A stretch of DNA of 64,000 nt from UTCFX2 sp002050125 (GTDB taxonomy: Bacteria; Chloroflexota; Anaerolineae; Anaerolineales; UBA4823). The position numbers and the translations under genes are program-made. Shown in pieces: positions 44,828 through 54,193 of this stretch (its first letter is position 1; every line of letters begins with the position of its first letter). The DNA is taken from positions 2,790,001-2,854,000 of the forward strand of contig JAOSJQ010000001.1 of assembly GCA_027494035.1 (NCBI GenBank), written 5' to 3'. The notes under the pieces are model-generated. The model ran no database searches, was not told the DNA's origin, and saw only the letters and a program-made list of their open reading frames with translations.

Positions 44828-46938
44828 ATGCAGCCTGCTTTGCAGCCTGCCGCGCACCCCGCCGCGCCTCCCGCGGAGGAGCTGCCGGCGCAAACCGCCC
44901 CCCGCCGGACGCCGCCGCGCAGGCGGAAAACCCCGCCCCCGAGATCGCCGCCCCGCTGTTCGACCCGGCGCAGATCAGCCGCGCCGCGCGGCTGCTGGTT
45001 TCGAGCCTGCTGGGGCTGGGCATCCTGCTGATCGGCGGCGGGCTGGTGTATTACCAGAGCTTGGGTCCCGGCGAACCCCGCCGGGCAGCCTGGCTGCTCT
45101 TCCTGGCTGGGCTGGCGGCGACCGGGGTGGGGCTGGCGGCGCTCAACCAGCCGCGGCTGCTGCACTGGCTGGACGGGCGGGCGCTGCGCGCGCTGAGCCG
45201 CGCCGGCGTGCAGAGCGGGCAGGTGATCCTGGGCGGCGTCAGCCTGGTGCTGGCTGCCACCGCGAGCCTGGCGGCGGGGCTCGAACCGCACATGAAAAAC
45301 CCCTGGCTGGCGGTGACTGCCTGGCTCGCCGCGATTGGGCTGGCGGTGTGGGCGTGCTGGAAACCCTCCGGCGAGAAATTTCGGCTGAACTGGCGCGTCG
45401 CGTTGACGCTGGCGGCGCTGCTGGGCGCGGCGTTTCTGCTGCGCGGGGTCAACACCGAAGAACTGCCGCACGTGCTTTCGGGCGACGAAGCTTCGTCCGG
45501 GCTGGGCGCGGTCGATTTCATCGCCGGGCGCATGGACAACATTTTCGGCGTGGGCTGGTTTTCGTTTCCGGCGCTTTTCTTCTACATCCAATCGCTGCCG
45601 ATCCGCCTGCTGGGGCAGACCACCCCGGCGCTGCGCCTGTTGAGCGCCCTGGCAGGCACGCTCACCGTCGGGGCGGTGTACCTGACCGCCCGCGCCATGT
45701 TTGGCGAGCTGGTCGGGCTGGCTGCCGGGATCTTCCTGGCGGCGTTTCACTATCACATCAACTTCAGCCGGATCGGGCTCAACAACATCTGGGACGGTTT
45801 CTGGCTGACCGCGGCGCTGGGGTCGTTCTGGATGGGCTGGCGCAGCGAAAAGCGGCTCTATTTTGTGCTTGGCGGGCTGGCGCTGGGGTTTTCGCAGTAT
45901 TTCTACGTGAGCGCGCGCATCATCCCGCTGATTTTGCTGGCGTGGCTGTTTTTTGCCAGCCTGGTCGATTTTGGGCGTTTCAAGCGGCTGTGGCTGGATT
46001 TCGTCCTGGCGGGTTTTCTGGCGCTGATCGTGTTTTTCCCGCTGGGGATCTTCTTTCTCAACCGCCCCGCCGAATTTACCGCCCCGATCAACCGTGTGAC
46101 GATCTTTGGCGTCTGGATGAACGAGACGATGGCGCTCGAGGGGAAAGGGTTCTGGCAAATCCTGGGCGACCAACTGCTGGCGGGGGTGCAGGGGTTCACC
46201 CACCTGCCGCTGCGCTTCTGGTACGAACCGCAAACGCCGCTGCTGCGCCCGATCCCCGCCACGGCGTTCCTGCTCGGGCTGCTCCTGCTGGCGGTCAAGC
46301 CCAAAGACGACCGCTTTCAACTGCTGTTTCTGTGGGTGGCGGCGTTCGTCCTGACGATCAGCTTTAGCGAGAGCGCCCCGGCTTCGCAGCGGTTTGTTGG
46401 GGTCGCCCCGGCGGTGGCGATCCTGGTGGCTTACGGCGTGATCGGCGCGGCGGAGCAGTTCGCGCGGCTGTGGCGCTCGCTGGCTAAGCCGCTGGCGGCG
46501 CTGGGGCTGCTGGCGGTCGTGCTGATCAGCGTGGACGACGCCCGCTTCTACTTCTTCGATTACGCCCCGAACAGCCGGTTTGGCGGCGATCACACGCTGA
46601 TCGCCCAAGACCTGGCGGACTACCTGCAAACCAAGAGCAGCGATTGGAAGGTGGCTTTTCTGGGGTTTCCAGACATGGGCTACTATTCCATCATGAGCCT
46701 GCCCTACCTGGCGCCGCACATCAAGGGGATCGACATTAACTATCCGCTGAAACGCGACCGCGTGCCCGACTTCGGCGCGGGGCGCTGGATGTTTGTCTTC
46801 CTGAACAACCACCTGGAGGACCTGGACGCGGTGCAGTACACCTATCCCTTCGGAACCCTGCGCGAGGTGCAGCGGCGTTATCCCGAAAAGGGCGTGCTGT
46901 ACCGGTCGTACGAAGTCGAAATCAAATCAAACAAATAG
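44828..46938 (+). pseudogene. GT39-family membrane glycosyltransferase (one frameshift near the start)
   Basis: The main frame (from about 44904) encodes ~675 residues with a dozen hydrophobic segments. It carries the GT39/ArnT-like first-loop motif HVLSGDEASSGLGAVDFIAG and AFHYHINFSRIGLNNIWDGF. The N-terminal Pro/Ala-rich tail (MQPALQPAAHPAAPPAEELP) is in another frame. A single missing base in the C-run near 44897-44903 joins them into 703 residues. Such enzymes transfer sugars from polyprenyl-phosphate donors outside the membrane. The ATG at 44828 has AGGG seven bases upstream. Confidence 0.75.
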
Positions 46939-46946
46939 AAACGGAA

Positions 46947-48141
46947 CTAGCCACCTGACACTTTGGTCTCATTGCTGACAGGACAACAGAATTTGAAACG
47001 AATGGGCATTGATCAATTGTCTCTCCAGGTAGCGCAAGCCGATCTGAAAGACACTCAAGTCGCGGCGATCTTTACGATCCACCAGATGGCGGAGACCGGC
47101 TCGGATCGTGCGGGTGCCCACGGCCATGCACCAGACGTACAAAAATACGACCGCCAGGGTCAAACGCGACAAACGCCGGGCATGGCGCAACATCGTGCTT
47201 TCCAGGTCAAAGCCATGTCGTTTCAAATCGCCAAACATCTCTTCCGTCCACATCCGGCGCCCATACGCCTGCAATGCCATGCGCCGATCCGGCAAATTGG
47301 TGGCCAGGCACCACGGTTCGTTTTCGCCGACTTGCCAATGGATCAGCAAGTTGACCGGGTAAATGGCGCTTTCGGTCAGATAACCTTTTCCCAACCAGCG
47401 GCTTTGTCCAGCCTTTTCAACCCGTTTGCCAAAGTCCTGCCACTCTGTTTCGTGTGCCAAACAGGTATGCGTGCTCGTTTTTTGCCGCAACACATAGTCC
47501 CAGTGCCATTGGTCCAACTGTCTGAGCACTTCGACCGCTCCAAATTCGCAATCACCCACCAACAGCACCGCAATTCCTTTGGGCAACAAGCTGTGGACGT
47601 AGCGCAGCAAGGACAGCTGCAAGTAGGCGGTGCTGTGTCCTTTGACATGGCGTACCCAGGTCCAGGCGATCGGAATGGCGCGATGGCGATAGGCCAGCGA
47701 CACCATCAAAAGCTGGTAGGTAAAGCCAACTTTGGTTCCGTCCACGATCAAACGGATCTGATGCCCCGAAGCCGCCTGGGCTGCAATCCACTGCCTGGTA
47801 ATGGGTTCGTACCAATCGCGCACATGCAAGGCCTCATTATCCAGAAAGCGGCTCAAGCGCCGGGTCCAACTGAGCAACTTGGTCGTACTTGGGATTTTGC
47901 CAGCGATCCGGCTCAAACACACCGAACGGCTTTGGTGGATCCCCACCAGCAGCCAGGCAAAGTTGCGAAGCTGAGTAATCCGTTGGGTGGGACGCAGTTC
48001 CCGAAGGCGTTGAAACCAAGTATGATAGAGCGTGTTGATCGGCATTTGGATACTCCTTGGGTAAAAAGGTTTGGACAAAACGCATTTTACCGGGGTCCGT
48101 TGCCGATCAACTATTCTGTTGTTAAAGTGTCAGGTCGCTAG
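46947..48141. mobile_element. Complete IS4-family insertion sequence
   Basis: Imperfect 18-bp terminal inverted repeats (CTAGC-ACCTGACACTTT, left 46947-46964, right 48124-48141, one mismatch) enclose a single transposase gene. Identical 8-bp target duplications AAACGGAA flank it at 46939-46946 and 48142-48149. The element is 1195 bp. It inserted 8 bases after the GT39 stop codon, between that gene and the dehydrogenase gene, which were originally only 16 bases apart. Confidence 0.92.
46969..48045 (-). CDS. IS4-family transposase
   Basis: The 358-residue DDE transposase has the three acidic motifs LIVDGTKVG, LLVGDCEFG and the C1 region YGRRMWTEEMFGDLK, which fits the IS4 YREK spacing exactly (Y-2-R-3-E-6-K). 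AAGGAG seven bases upstream supports the ATG at 48045. A TTG eleven codons earlier has no such site. The gene is intact, so the element is probably still mobile. Confidence 0.93.
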   Translation of the reverse strand: MPINTLYHTWFQRLRELRPTQRITQLRNFAWLLVGIHQSRSVCLSRIAGKIPSTTKLLSWTRRLSRFLDNEALHVRDWYEPITRQWIAAQAASGHQIRLIVDGTKVGFTYQLLMVSLAYRHRAIPIAWTWVRHVKGHSTAYLQLSLLRYVHSLLPKGIAVLLVGDCEFGAVEVLRQLDQWHWDYVLRQKTSTHTCLAHETEWQDFGKRVEKAGQSRWLGKGYLTESAIYPVNLLIHWQVGENEPWCLATNLPDRRMALQAYGRRMWTEEMFGDLKRHGFDLESTMLRHARRLSRLTLAVVFLYVWCMAVGTRTIRAGLRHLVDRKDRRDLSVFQIGLRYLERQLINAHSFQILLSCQQ

Positions 48142-48157
48142 AAACGGAAACAAAAGA

Positions 48158-49189
48158 ATGAAAGCGATCCTGATGCACCATCACGGCGGGCTGGACGCCC
48201 TGGAATACGCCGATTTTCCGACGCCCGCGCCGGGTCCTGGGGAGGCGCTGGTCAAGCTCGAAGCTGCCGCGCTCAACCGGCTGGATTTGTGGGTGCGCGC
48301 GGGCTGGCACGGCATCCGGCTGGAGTACCCGCACATCTTTGGCGCGGACGGCGCGGGCGAGGTGGCCGCGGTCGGTCCGGGCGTCACGCTGGTCCAGCCC
48401 GGTCAGCGGGTGGTCATCAACGCCAACCTGAGCTGCGGCGTCTGCGAGTACTGCGTTGCCGGTCAGCACAACCGCTGCCGGAGCTGGGCGCTGCTCGGCG
48501 AGACCGTGCGCGGCACCTACGCCGAGTACGTGGTCGTGCCGGAAACCAACCTGCTGGAGCTGCCGCCGGGTTTCGATCCGCGCCAGGCAGCCGCCGCCGG
48601 GCTGGTGTTCCACACCGCCTGGCATTCGCTGATCAAGCGCGGGCGGGTGCAGGCGGGCGAGAGCGTGCTGGTGGTAGGGGCTTCGGGCGGCGTGAACACC
48701 GCCAGCATCCAGATCGCCAAGCTGTGCGGGGCGCAGGTGCTGGTGGTCGGTTCCAGCGCCGAGAAATTAGCCCTGGCGGAGTCGCTTGGGGCGGATGTGC
48801 TGATCGACCGCACGCAGGAAGAGGACTGGTCGAAGGCGGTGTACCGGCTGACGGCGAAGCGCGGCGCCGACGTGGTGGTGGACAACGTCGGCGCGACCTT
48901 CCCGCTGAGTTTCCGCGCTGCCGCTAAGGGCGGGCGGATCCTGACCGTCGGGAACAGCGGCGGTCCCAAGATCGAGATCGACAACCGGTTTGTGTTTGGC
49001 AAGCACCTGAGCCTGCTCGGCTCGACGATGGGCACGCAGCAGGACTTCCGTCAGGTGATGCAGTTGGTGTTTGCCGGAAAGCTGCACGCGGTGGTCGACC
49101 GCGACTTCCCGCTGGCGGAAGCCCGCCAGGCGCAGGCGCGCTTGGAGAGCGGCGCGCAGATGGGAAAAGTGACGCTGTCGATCGCATGA
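48158..49189 (+). CDS. Zinc-type medium-chain dehydrogenase/quinone oxidoreductase
   Basis: The 343-residue MDR protein has DGAGEVAAVGPGV and the structural-zinc cysteine set CGVCEYCVAGQHNRC. The NAD(P)-binding motif VLVVGASGGVNTASIQIAK follows, with ADVVVDNVGATFPLSFRAAA. The substrate class (alcohol or quinone) is not set by the sequence. An IS element inserted just upstream may have separated it from the GT39 gene's transcript. Its 3' end overlaps the next start (ATGA). Confidence 0.9.
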   Translation: MKAILMHHHGGLDALEYADFPTPAPGPGEALVKLEAAALNRLDLWVRAGWHGIRLEYPHIFGADGAGEVAAVGPGVTLVQPGQRVVINANLSCGVCEYCVAGQHNRCRSWALLGETVRGTYAEYVVVPETNLLELPPGFDPRQAAAAGLVFHTAWHSLIKRGRVQAGESVLVVGASGGVNTASIQIAKLCGAQVLVVGSSAEKLALAESLGADVLIDRTQEEDWSKAVYRLTAKRGADVVVDNVGATFPLSFRAAAKGGRILTVGNSGGPKIEIDNRFVFGKHLSLLGSTMGTQQDFRQVMQLVFAGKLHAVVDRDFPLAEARQAQARLESGAQMGKVTLSIA

Positions 49190-49692
49190 AGCCGCCCGAA
49201 CCCACCCCCGACCCGGAGGGGGGCACGCCCGCCGCGGGCGCGCGGCGCAGCGCGCCGGCGCGCCGCCCGTGGAGCGTAACGATTACCGGTGCGGCGGTGT
49301 TATCTTTGGCAGTCGTCTATTGGATGCGCTTTGCGCTGGCGCTGACAAACTGGGATTTTCTGCGCCGCCTGCTGCCGTTCAGCCCGGTCTACCTCGCCCT
49401 CACGGGGGCGGTTTGGGGGGCGCTGGCGGTCGCGTGTGTCTGGCGGCTGTGGCTGGGGCTGCGCTATGCGCGCGAGCTGGCGCTGGCGTTCTCGGTGTTA
49501 TTTTCGGTCTATTACTGGTTGGACCGGCTGCTGGCGGCGGGGCAGCGGGATTGGAGCGTGAACCGCCCTTTTGCGCTGGGAATTAACATACTCTGGCTGG
49601 CGTGGCTGGGTTGGGCCTTCAGCCGCCGGGGAACGAGGAGATTCTTTGAAGGAACAATCGAGCAATCAGCAAAAAATCACTCAACTGCATGA
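49186..49692 (+). CDS. Four-helix membrane protein
   Basis: The 168-residue protein has a Pro/Ala/Arg-rich N-terminal tail and about four hydrophobic helices (ITGAAVLSLAVVYWMRFALA, YLALTGAVWGALAVACVWRL, ELALAFSVLFSVYYWLDRLL, LGINILWLAWLGWAFSRR). It overlaps the dehydrogenase gene by 4 bases and the carboxyltransferase gene by 47, so it sits inside the operon. The function is unknown. Confidence 0.7.
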   Translation: MKPPEPTPDPEGGTPAAGARRSAPARRPWSVTITGAAVLSLAVVYWMRFALALTNWDFLRRLLPFSPVYLALTGAVWGALAVACVWRLWLGLRYARELALAFSVLFSVYYWLDRLLAAGQRDWSVNRPFALGINILWLAWLGWAFSRRGTRRFFEGTIEQSAKNHSTA

Positions 49693-51208
49693 GCTAAAAG
49701 CCCAAAGCCTGCGCGGCGGCGGGTTGGAGCGGGTCGAAGCCCAGCACGGACGCGGCAGGATGACGGCGCGCGAACGGCTGGACATGCTTTTGGATCGCGG
49801 CTCGTTCCGCGAGCTGGACGCGTTCGTCCAGCATCGCACGCACGATTTCGGTCTCGAAAACCAGCGCTACCTGGGCGACAGCGTGGTCACCGGCTGGGGG
49901 ACGATCAACAGCCGGCTGGTGTACGTTTTTTCGCAGGATTTCACCGTCTTCGGTGGCAGCCTGGGCGAGGCGCACGCCGAAAAGATCTGCAAGATCATGG
50001 ACATGGCGATCAAGAACGGCGCCCCGCTGATCGGGCTGAACGATTCGGGCGGCGCGCGCATCCAGGAAGGGGTGATTTCGCTCGGCGGCTACGCCGACAT
50101 CTTCCTGCGCAACACCCAGGCTTCGGGCGTGATCCCGCAGATCAGCGCCATCATGGGACCTTGCGCCGGCGGCGCGGTGTACTCGCCCGCCCTGACCGAT
50201 TTCATCTTCATGGTGCGCAACTCTTCCTATATGTTCGTGACCGGTCCGGACGTGGTCAAAGCGGTGACGCGCGAAGACGTTTCGTTCGAAGACCTGGGCG
50301 GGGCGGACGTGCACGCCGAGGTCTCCGGGGTGTGCCACGTCGCCAGCGACACCGAAGCCGAAACACTTTACCTGATCCGCAAGCTGCTGACCTACCTGCC
50401 GCAGAACAACATGGAAGACCCGCCCGAACAGGAGAACAGCGACGACCCCTTCCGCATGGCGGAAGAACTCAACAACCTGGCGCCGGACGACTCCAGCAAG
50501 CCCTACGACATGAAAGACATCATCAAGTTGATCGTGGATCAGGGCGAGTTTTTTGAAATCCACGCCGGGTACGCCGCCAATATTGTGGTCGGGTTTGCGC
50601 GCCTGGGCGGGCACGCGGTTGGGGTCATCGCCAACCAGCCGGCGGTGCTGGCGGGGGTGCTGGACATTCATTCATCCGAGAAAGCCGCCCGGTTCATCCG
50701 CTTCTGCGATGCGTTCAACATCCCGATTGTGTCCTTCGTGGACGTGCCGGGTTTCCTGCCCGGGACGGTGCAGGAGCACGGCGGGATCATCCGCGCCGGC
50801 GCCAAACTGCTGTTTGCCTACTGCGAGGCGACCGTGCCAAAGCTGACCGTGATCACGCGCAAAGCCTACGGCGGGGCGTACGACGTGATGAGCAGCAAGC
50901 ACATCCGCGGCGACCTGAACCTGGCGTGGCCCTCGGCGGAGATCGCAGTGATGGGACCCGAAGGGGCGGTGAAGATCATCTTCCGCAAGGAGCTGGCTCA
51001 GGCGGAAGACCCCGAAAAGCGCAAAGCCGAACTGGTGCAGGAATACCGCGAGAAATTCGCCAATCCGTACATCGCGGCTTCGCGCGGTTTTATCGACGAC
51101 GTGATCGAACCGCGCGAGACGCGCCCGCGGCTGATCAACGGGCTGGAGATGCTGGCAAACAAGCGCGACGCCAACCCGCCCAAGAAACACGGCTGCATCC
51201 CGCTCTGA
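49646..51208 (+). CDS. Acyl-CoA carboxylase, carboxyltransferase subunit
   Basis: The 520-residue carboxyltransferase has GRMTARERLDMLLDRGSFRE, QDFTVFGGSLGEAHAEKICK, LNDSGGARIQEGV and the second-half motifs IVSFVDVPGFLPGT and KAYGGAYDVMSSKHIRGD. It transfers CO2 from carboxybiotin to an acyl-CoA, most like propionyl-CoA or methylcrotonyl-CoA. Start TTG at 49646 is chosen because GAGGAG lies just upstream and the resulting length fits the family. It is followed directly by the biotin carboxylase and biotin carrier genes. Confidence 0.92.
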   Translation: MKEQSSNQQKITQLHELKAQSLRGGGLERVEAQHGRGRMTARERLDMLLDRGSFRELDAFVQHRTHDFGLENQRYLGDSVVTGWGTINSRLVYVFSQDFTVFGGSLGEAHAEKICKIMDMAIKNGAPLIGLNDSGGARIQEGVISLGGYADIFLRNTQASGVIPQISAIMGPCAGGAVYSPALTDFIFMVRNSSYMFVTGPDVVKAVTREDVSFEDLGGADVHAEVSGVCHVASDTEAETLYLIRKLLTYLPQNNMEDPPEQENSDDPFRMAEELNNLAPDDSSKPYDMKDIIKLIVDQGEFFEIHAGYAANIVVGFARLGGHAVGVIANQPAVLAGVLDIHSSEKAARFIRFCDAFNIPIVSFVDVPGFLPGTVQEHGGIIRAGAKLLFAYCEATVPKLTVITRKAYGGAYDVMSSKHIRGDLNLAWPSAEIAVMGPEGAVKIIFRKELAQAEDPEKRKAELVQEYREKFANPYIAASRGFIDDVIEPRETRPRLINGLEMLANKRDANPPKKHGCIPL

Positions 51209-51216
51209 GGTGGATG

Positions 51217-52731
51217 ATGTTTAACAAGGTGCTGATTGCAAATCGAGGCGAGATCGCGGTGCGGGTTGTGCGCGCCTGCCGCGAGATCGGGATGCGCTCG
51301 GTGGCGGTCTATTCGGAAGCCGATCGCCAGGCGCTGCACGTGCGCTATGCGGACGAGGCGTACCCGATCGGGGCGGCGGCGGCGCGCGATTCCTACCTGC
51401 GCGGCGAGCGCATCATCGAGGTGGCGCTCAAAAGCGGGACGGGGGCGATCCATCCGGGCTACGGCTTTCTGGCGGAGCGGGCAGACTTTGCCCAAAGCTG
51501 CCTGGACGCCGGTCTGGCGTTCATCGGTCCCAAGCCCTCGTCGATTGCCGCAATGGGCGACAAGGCGGTAGCGCGCCAGACGGTCTCGGCGGCGGGCGTG
51601 CCTGTCGTGCCGGGCACCGAGGGCGAGGGCGCGCTGCGCGACGAAGACCTGCTGCGGCTGGCGCCCCAAATCGGTTTCCCGCTGCTGATCAAAGCCACCG
51701 CCGGCGGCGGCGGGAAGGGCATGCGCGAAGTGACCGACCTGGAGGCGATGCCGGCGCTGCTCCAGGCGGCGCGGCGCGAGGCGGAAGCCGCGTTCGGCGA
51801 CGGCAACGTGTACCTCGAAAAGCTGGTCGAGGCGGCGCGCCACATCGAGATCCAGATCCTGGCGGATCATTTTGGCAACACCATCTACCTGGGCGAGCGC
51901 GAATGTTCGCTCCAGCGCCGCCACCAAAAACTGCTCGAAGAGGCGCCCTCGCCGTTCATCGCCGAGGACGAAGACCTGCGCCAGCGCATGGGCGAAGTGG
52001 CGGTGCGGGCGGCGCAATCCACCGGCTACGCCAACGCCGGCACGATCGAGTTCCTGGTGGACAAGGACAAGAACTTCTACTTCCTCGAAATGAACACGCG
52101 CCTGCAGGTGGAGCATCCCGTGACCGAGATGGTGACCGGCATCGACATCGTCAAGGAGCAGATCCGCATCGCGCGCGGCCGTCCGCTGCGCTATGCCCAG
52201 GCAGACGTGAAGCTCAAGGGCTGGGCGATCGAGTGCCGCGTCAACGCCGAAGACCCGTACAACAATTTCATGCCCTCCACCGGACGAATTGCCCAAATCC
52301 TGCAGCCGACCGGTCCCGGCGTGCGGGTGGACACCGGGGTGTTCCCCGGCTTCGAGGTGTCGCCGTATTACGACTCGCTCATCTCGAAGCTGATCGTTTC
52401 GGGCGAGACGCGCGGCGAGGCGATCCTGCGCATGCGCCGCGCGCTGGAGGAGTACATCATTCTGGGGGTGCGCACCAACATCCCCTTTCACCAGAACCTG
52501 ATGAACTCGCCGCGCTTTATCGGCGGGCAGTTCGACACGCGCTTTGTCGAGCAGCGCTTTTCGGGCGGGATGGAGGACGAGGGGCGCGAGCAAATCTCCG
52601 AGATCGCGGCGGTGATCGCCACGCTGGTCGCCCACCGCCAGACGCGCCAGGCGGCGAACATCGTCCAGCGCAACGAGCGCGATACGAGCAACTGGAAATG
52701 GCTGGGGCGCTGGGAGCGCCTGCAAAGGTAG
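51217..52731 (+). CDS. Acyl-CoA carboxylase, biotin carboxylase subunit
   Basis: The 504-residue ATP-grasp enzyme has FNKVLIANRGEIAVRVVRAC, ATAGGGGKGMR, ERECSLQRRHQKLLEEAPSP and EMNTRLQVEHPVTEMVTG with the catalytic Arg. It carboxylates biotin with ATP and bicarbonate. GAGGTGG upstream favours the second of two adjacent ATGs (51217). It lies 8 bases downstream of the carboxyltransferase gene. Confidence 0.95.
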   Translation: MFNKVLIANRGEIAVRVVRACREIGMRSVAVYSEADRQALHVRYADEAYPIGAAAARDSYLRGERIIEVALKSGTGAIHPGYGFLAERADFAQSCLDAGLAFIGPKPSSIAAMGDKAVARQTVSAAGVPVVPGTEGEGALRDEDLLRLAPQIGFPLLIKATAGGGGKGMREVTDLEAMPALLQAARREAEAAFGDGNVYLEKLVEAARHIEIQILADHFGNTIYLGERECSLQRRHQKLLEEAPSPFIAEDEDLRQRMGEVAVRAAQSTGYANAGTIEFLVDKDKNFYFLEMNTRLQVEHPVTEMVTGIDIVKEQIRIARGRPLRYAQADVKLKGWAIECRVNAEDPYNNFMPSTGRIAQILQPTGPGVRVDTGVFPGFEVSPYYDSLISKLIVSGETRGEAILRMRRALEEYIILGVRTNIPFHQNLMNSPRFIGGQFDTRFVEQRFSGGMEDEGREQISEIAAVIATLVAHRQTRQAANIVQRNERDTSNWKWLGRWERLQR

Positions 52732-52739
52732 GTAAGCCG

Positions 52740-53237
52740 ATGCGCTACATCACCACAATCGAAGAACGAGAATATCTGGTGGACATCCTGGACGACGGGC
52801 GGGTCGCGGTCGACGGGCGGCTGTTCGAGGTGGATTTTGCCGCGGTGGGCGAGCAGGCGATCTTCTCGCTGCTGCTGGACGGCGAATCGTTCGAAGCCTA
52901 CGTCTATCCCGCGGGGAGCGCCTGGCAGGTGCTTTACCAGGGGCGCTCGTTTGAAGCGCTGGTGGAAGAGGAAATGGAAAAGAAGCTGCGGCTGGCGTCG
53001 GCGGGGAAGATCAGCCAGACCGCCGAGTATTATCTCAAGGCGCCCATGCCGGGGCTGGTCGTGGCGGTTCCGGTCGAGGACGGGCAGGCGGCGCGCAAGG
53101 GCGATGTGCTGGTGGTGCTCGAATCGATGAAGATGCAGAACGAACTCAAAGCGCCGCGCGACGGGCTGGTGACCCGGCTGCGCGTGAAGTCTGGCGACGA
53201 AGTGGAGCAGCACCAGAACTTGCTGACGCTGGTGTAG
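52740..53237 (+). CDS. Biotin carboxyl carrier protein
   Basis: The 165-residue protein has an N-terminal spacer region and a C-terminal biotinyl domain with APMPGLVVAVPVEDGQAARK and VLESMKMQNELKAP, where the Lys of SMKM is biotinylated. AGGTAAG precedes the ATG. It completes a three-gene split carboxylase, with carrier, biotin carboxylase and carboxyltransferase on separate chains. Confidence 0.93.
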   Translation: MRYITTIEEREYLVDILDDGRVAVDGRLFEVDFAAVGEQAIFSLLLDGESFEAYVYPAGSAWQVLYQGRSFEALVEEEMEKKLRLASAGKISQTAEYYLKAPMPGLVVAVPVEDGQAARKGDVLVVLESMKMQNELKAPRDGLVTRLRVKSGDEVEQHQNLLTLV

Positions 53238-53240
53238 AAA

Positions 53241-53867
53241 ATGGAAAATCAAGAGATCGAAGTCAAATACTACGTGCAGGACTTAGCGGCGGTGCGCCGG
53301 CGGCTCGAAGCGCTCGGGGCGCCCCTGGCGCAGCCACGCCTGCTGGAGACCAACCTGCGCTTCGACACCCCCGACGGGCGGCTGGGAAGGGCGCTGCAAG
53401 CGCTGCGCCTGCGCCAGGACAGCGCCGCGCGGCTGACCTTCAAAGGTCCGGCGCACGGCGAACAGGGGGCGCGCGTGCGCGAGGAGATCGAGTTTGTGGT
53501 GGAAGATTTCACGCGGGCGCGCCAGTTCCTCGAGGCGCTGGGCTACGGGGTGGCGCTGATCTACGAGAAATACCGCGCGGTCTACGACCTGGACGGCGTG
53601 CAGGTCACGCTGGACGAACTGCCCTACGGGGATTTTGTGGAGTTGGAAGGACCCGGCGTGCCGGCGCTCCAGGCGGCAAGCGCAACGCTGGGGCTGGCGT
53701 GGGAAAGGGCAGCGCCTGCCAGCTACGTCATGCTCTTCGAAGCGCTCAAGCGCAAGATGGGGCTAGAGATGCGCGATCTGACTTTTGCGGCGTTCGCCGG
53801 GCTGGACCTGGACGCCGCGGACCTGGATCTGCTTCCGGCGGACGCCGGAATACTGTCCGCGCGTTAG
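53241..53867 (+). CDS. CYTH-domain protein (class IV adenylate cyclase/triphosphatase-like)
   Basis: The 208-residue protein starts with the CYTH signature EIEVKYYVQD (ExExK), followed by the tunnel-lining RLRQDSAARLTFKGP and VREEIEF, then YEKYRAVYDLDGVQVTLDEL and GDFVELEGP. CYTH enzymes hydrolyse triphosphates such as thiamine triphosphate or polyphosphate. Some make cAMP. It starts 3 bases after the carrier protein stop, so it is in the same operon. Confidence 0.88.
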   Translation: MENQEIEVKYYVQDLAAVRRRLEALGAPLAQPRLLETNLRFDTPDGRLGRALQALRLRQDSAARLTFKGPAHGEQGARVREEIEFVVEDFTRARQFLEALGYGVALIYEKYRAVYDLDGVQVTLDELPYGDFVELEGPGVPALQAASATLGLAWERAAPASYVMLFEALKRKMGLEMRDLTFAAFAGLDLDAADLDLLPADAGILSAR

Positions 53868-53947
53868 CTGTGGGTATTCTTCCCCATCTGAGATAAAACT
53901 AAACCCTGCCAGCGCAGCCGCTCGACCGGCGCGGTCACCCCGACCAG

Positions 53948-54033
53948 GTCGAGCACGCGCACCCCACCCCGGCAATCTGCTCGATGAACGGGATCACCAA
54001 TGGGTAGTGGGTGCAGCCCGGCGTGACAGTGCC
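53948..54033 (-). pseudogene. Degenerate fragment of a second murI-like sequence
   Basis: These bases align to the 3' part of the intact murI gene (around 55026-55112), sharing long runs such as CCCCGGCAATCTGCTCGAT and GGGTAGTGGGTGCAGCCC. The differences include an indel. The minus-strand frame keeps GCTHYPLVIPFIEQIAG, the C-terminal catalytic cysteine region of glutamate racemase. It is a broken partial duplication. Confidence 0.75.
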
Positions 54034-54066
54034 GGAGATTAACGCTCCACGGTGAACTGAAAGTCG

Positions 54067-54180
54067 TTAGATAACCCGCTTGCCGGTTTGGGCAGCATTG
54101 GTTTCAGGCTGAGCCAAGCCCGCCAGGCGCTCGAAGAAATCCATAAGACGCTGACTGAGATATTCGATGAGAAGTATAAT
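54067..54180 (-). pseudogene. C-terminal gene fragment, unidentified
   Basis: The minus-strand frame reads LIEYLSQRLMDFFERLAGLA QPETNAAQTGKRVI before a stop. It has no start, and its upstream side merges with the promoter of the plus-strand gene at 54194. It is not identifiable. It and the murI fragment make the gene-free interval 53868-54193 look like rearranged debris. Confidence 0.3.
54151..54180 (+). promoter_or_regulatory. Promoter of the small membrane protein gene
   Basis: CTGACT (54151-54156), an 18-base spacer and a perfect TATAAT (54175-54180) lie 13 bases before the ATG at 54194. Confidence 0.5.
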
Positions 54181-54193
54181 TTAATTGGAGATT

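Noticed and set aside
44815..46812. 665-codon minus-strand frame opposite the glycosyltransferase gene
   Set aside because: Arg/Gln-rich shadow frame. The plus strand encodes a clear polytopic membrane protein.
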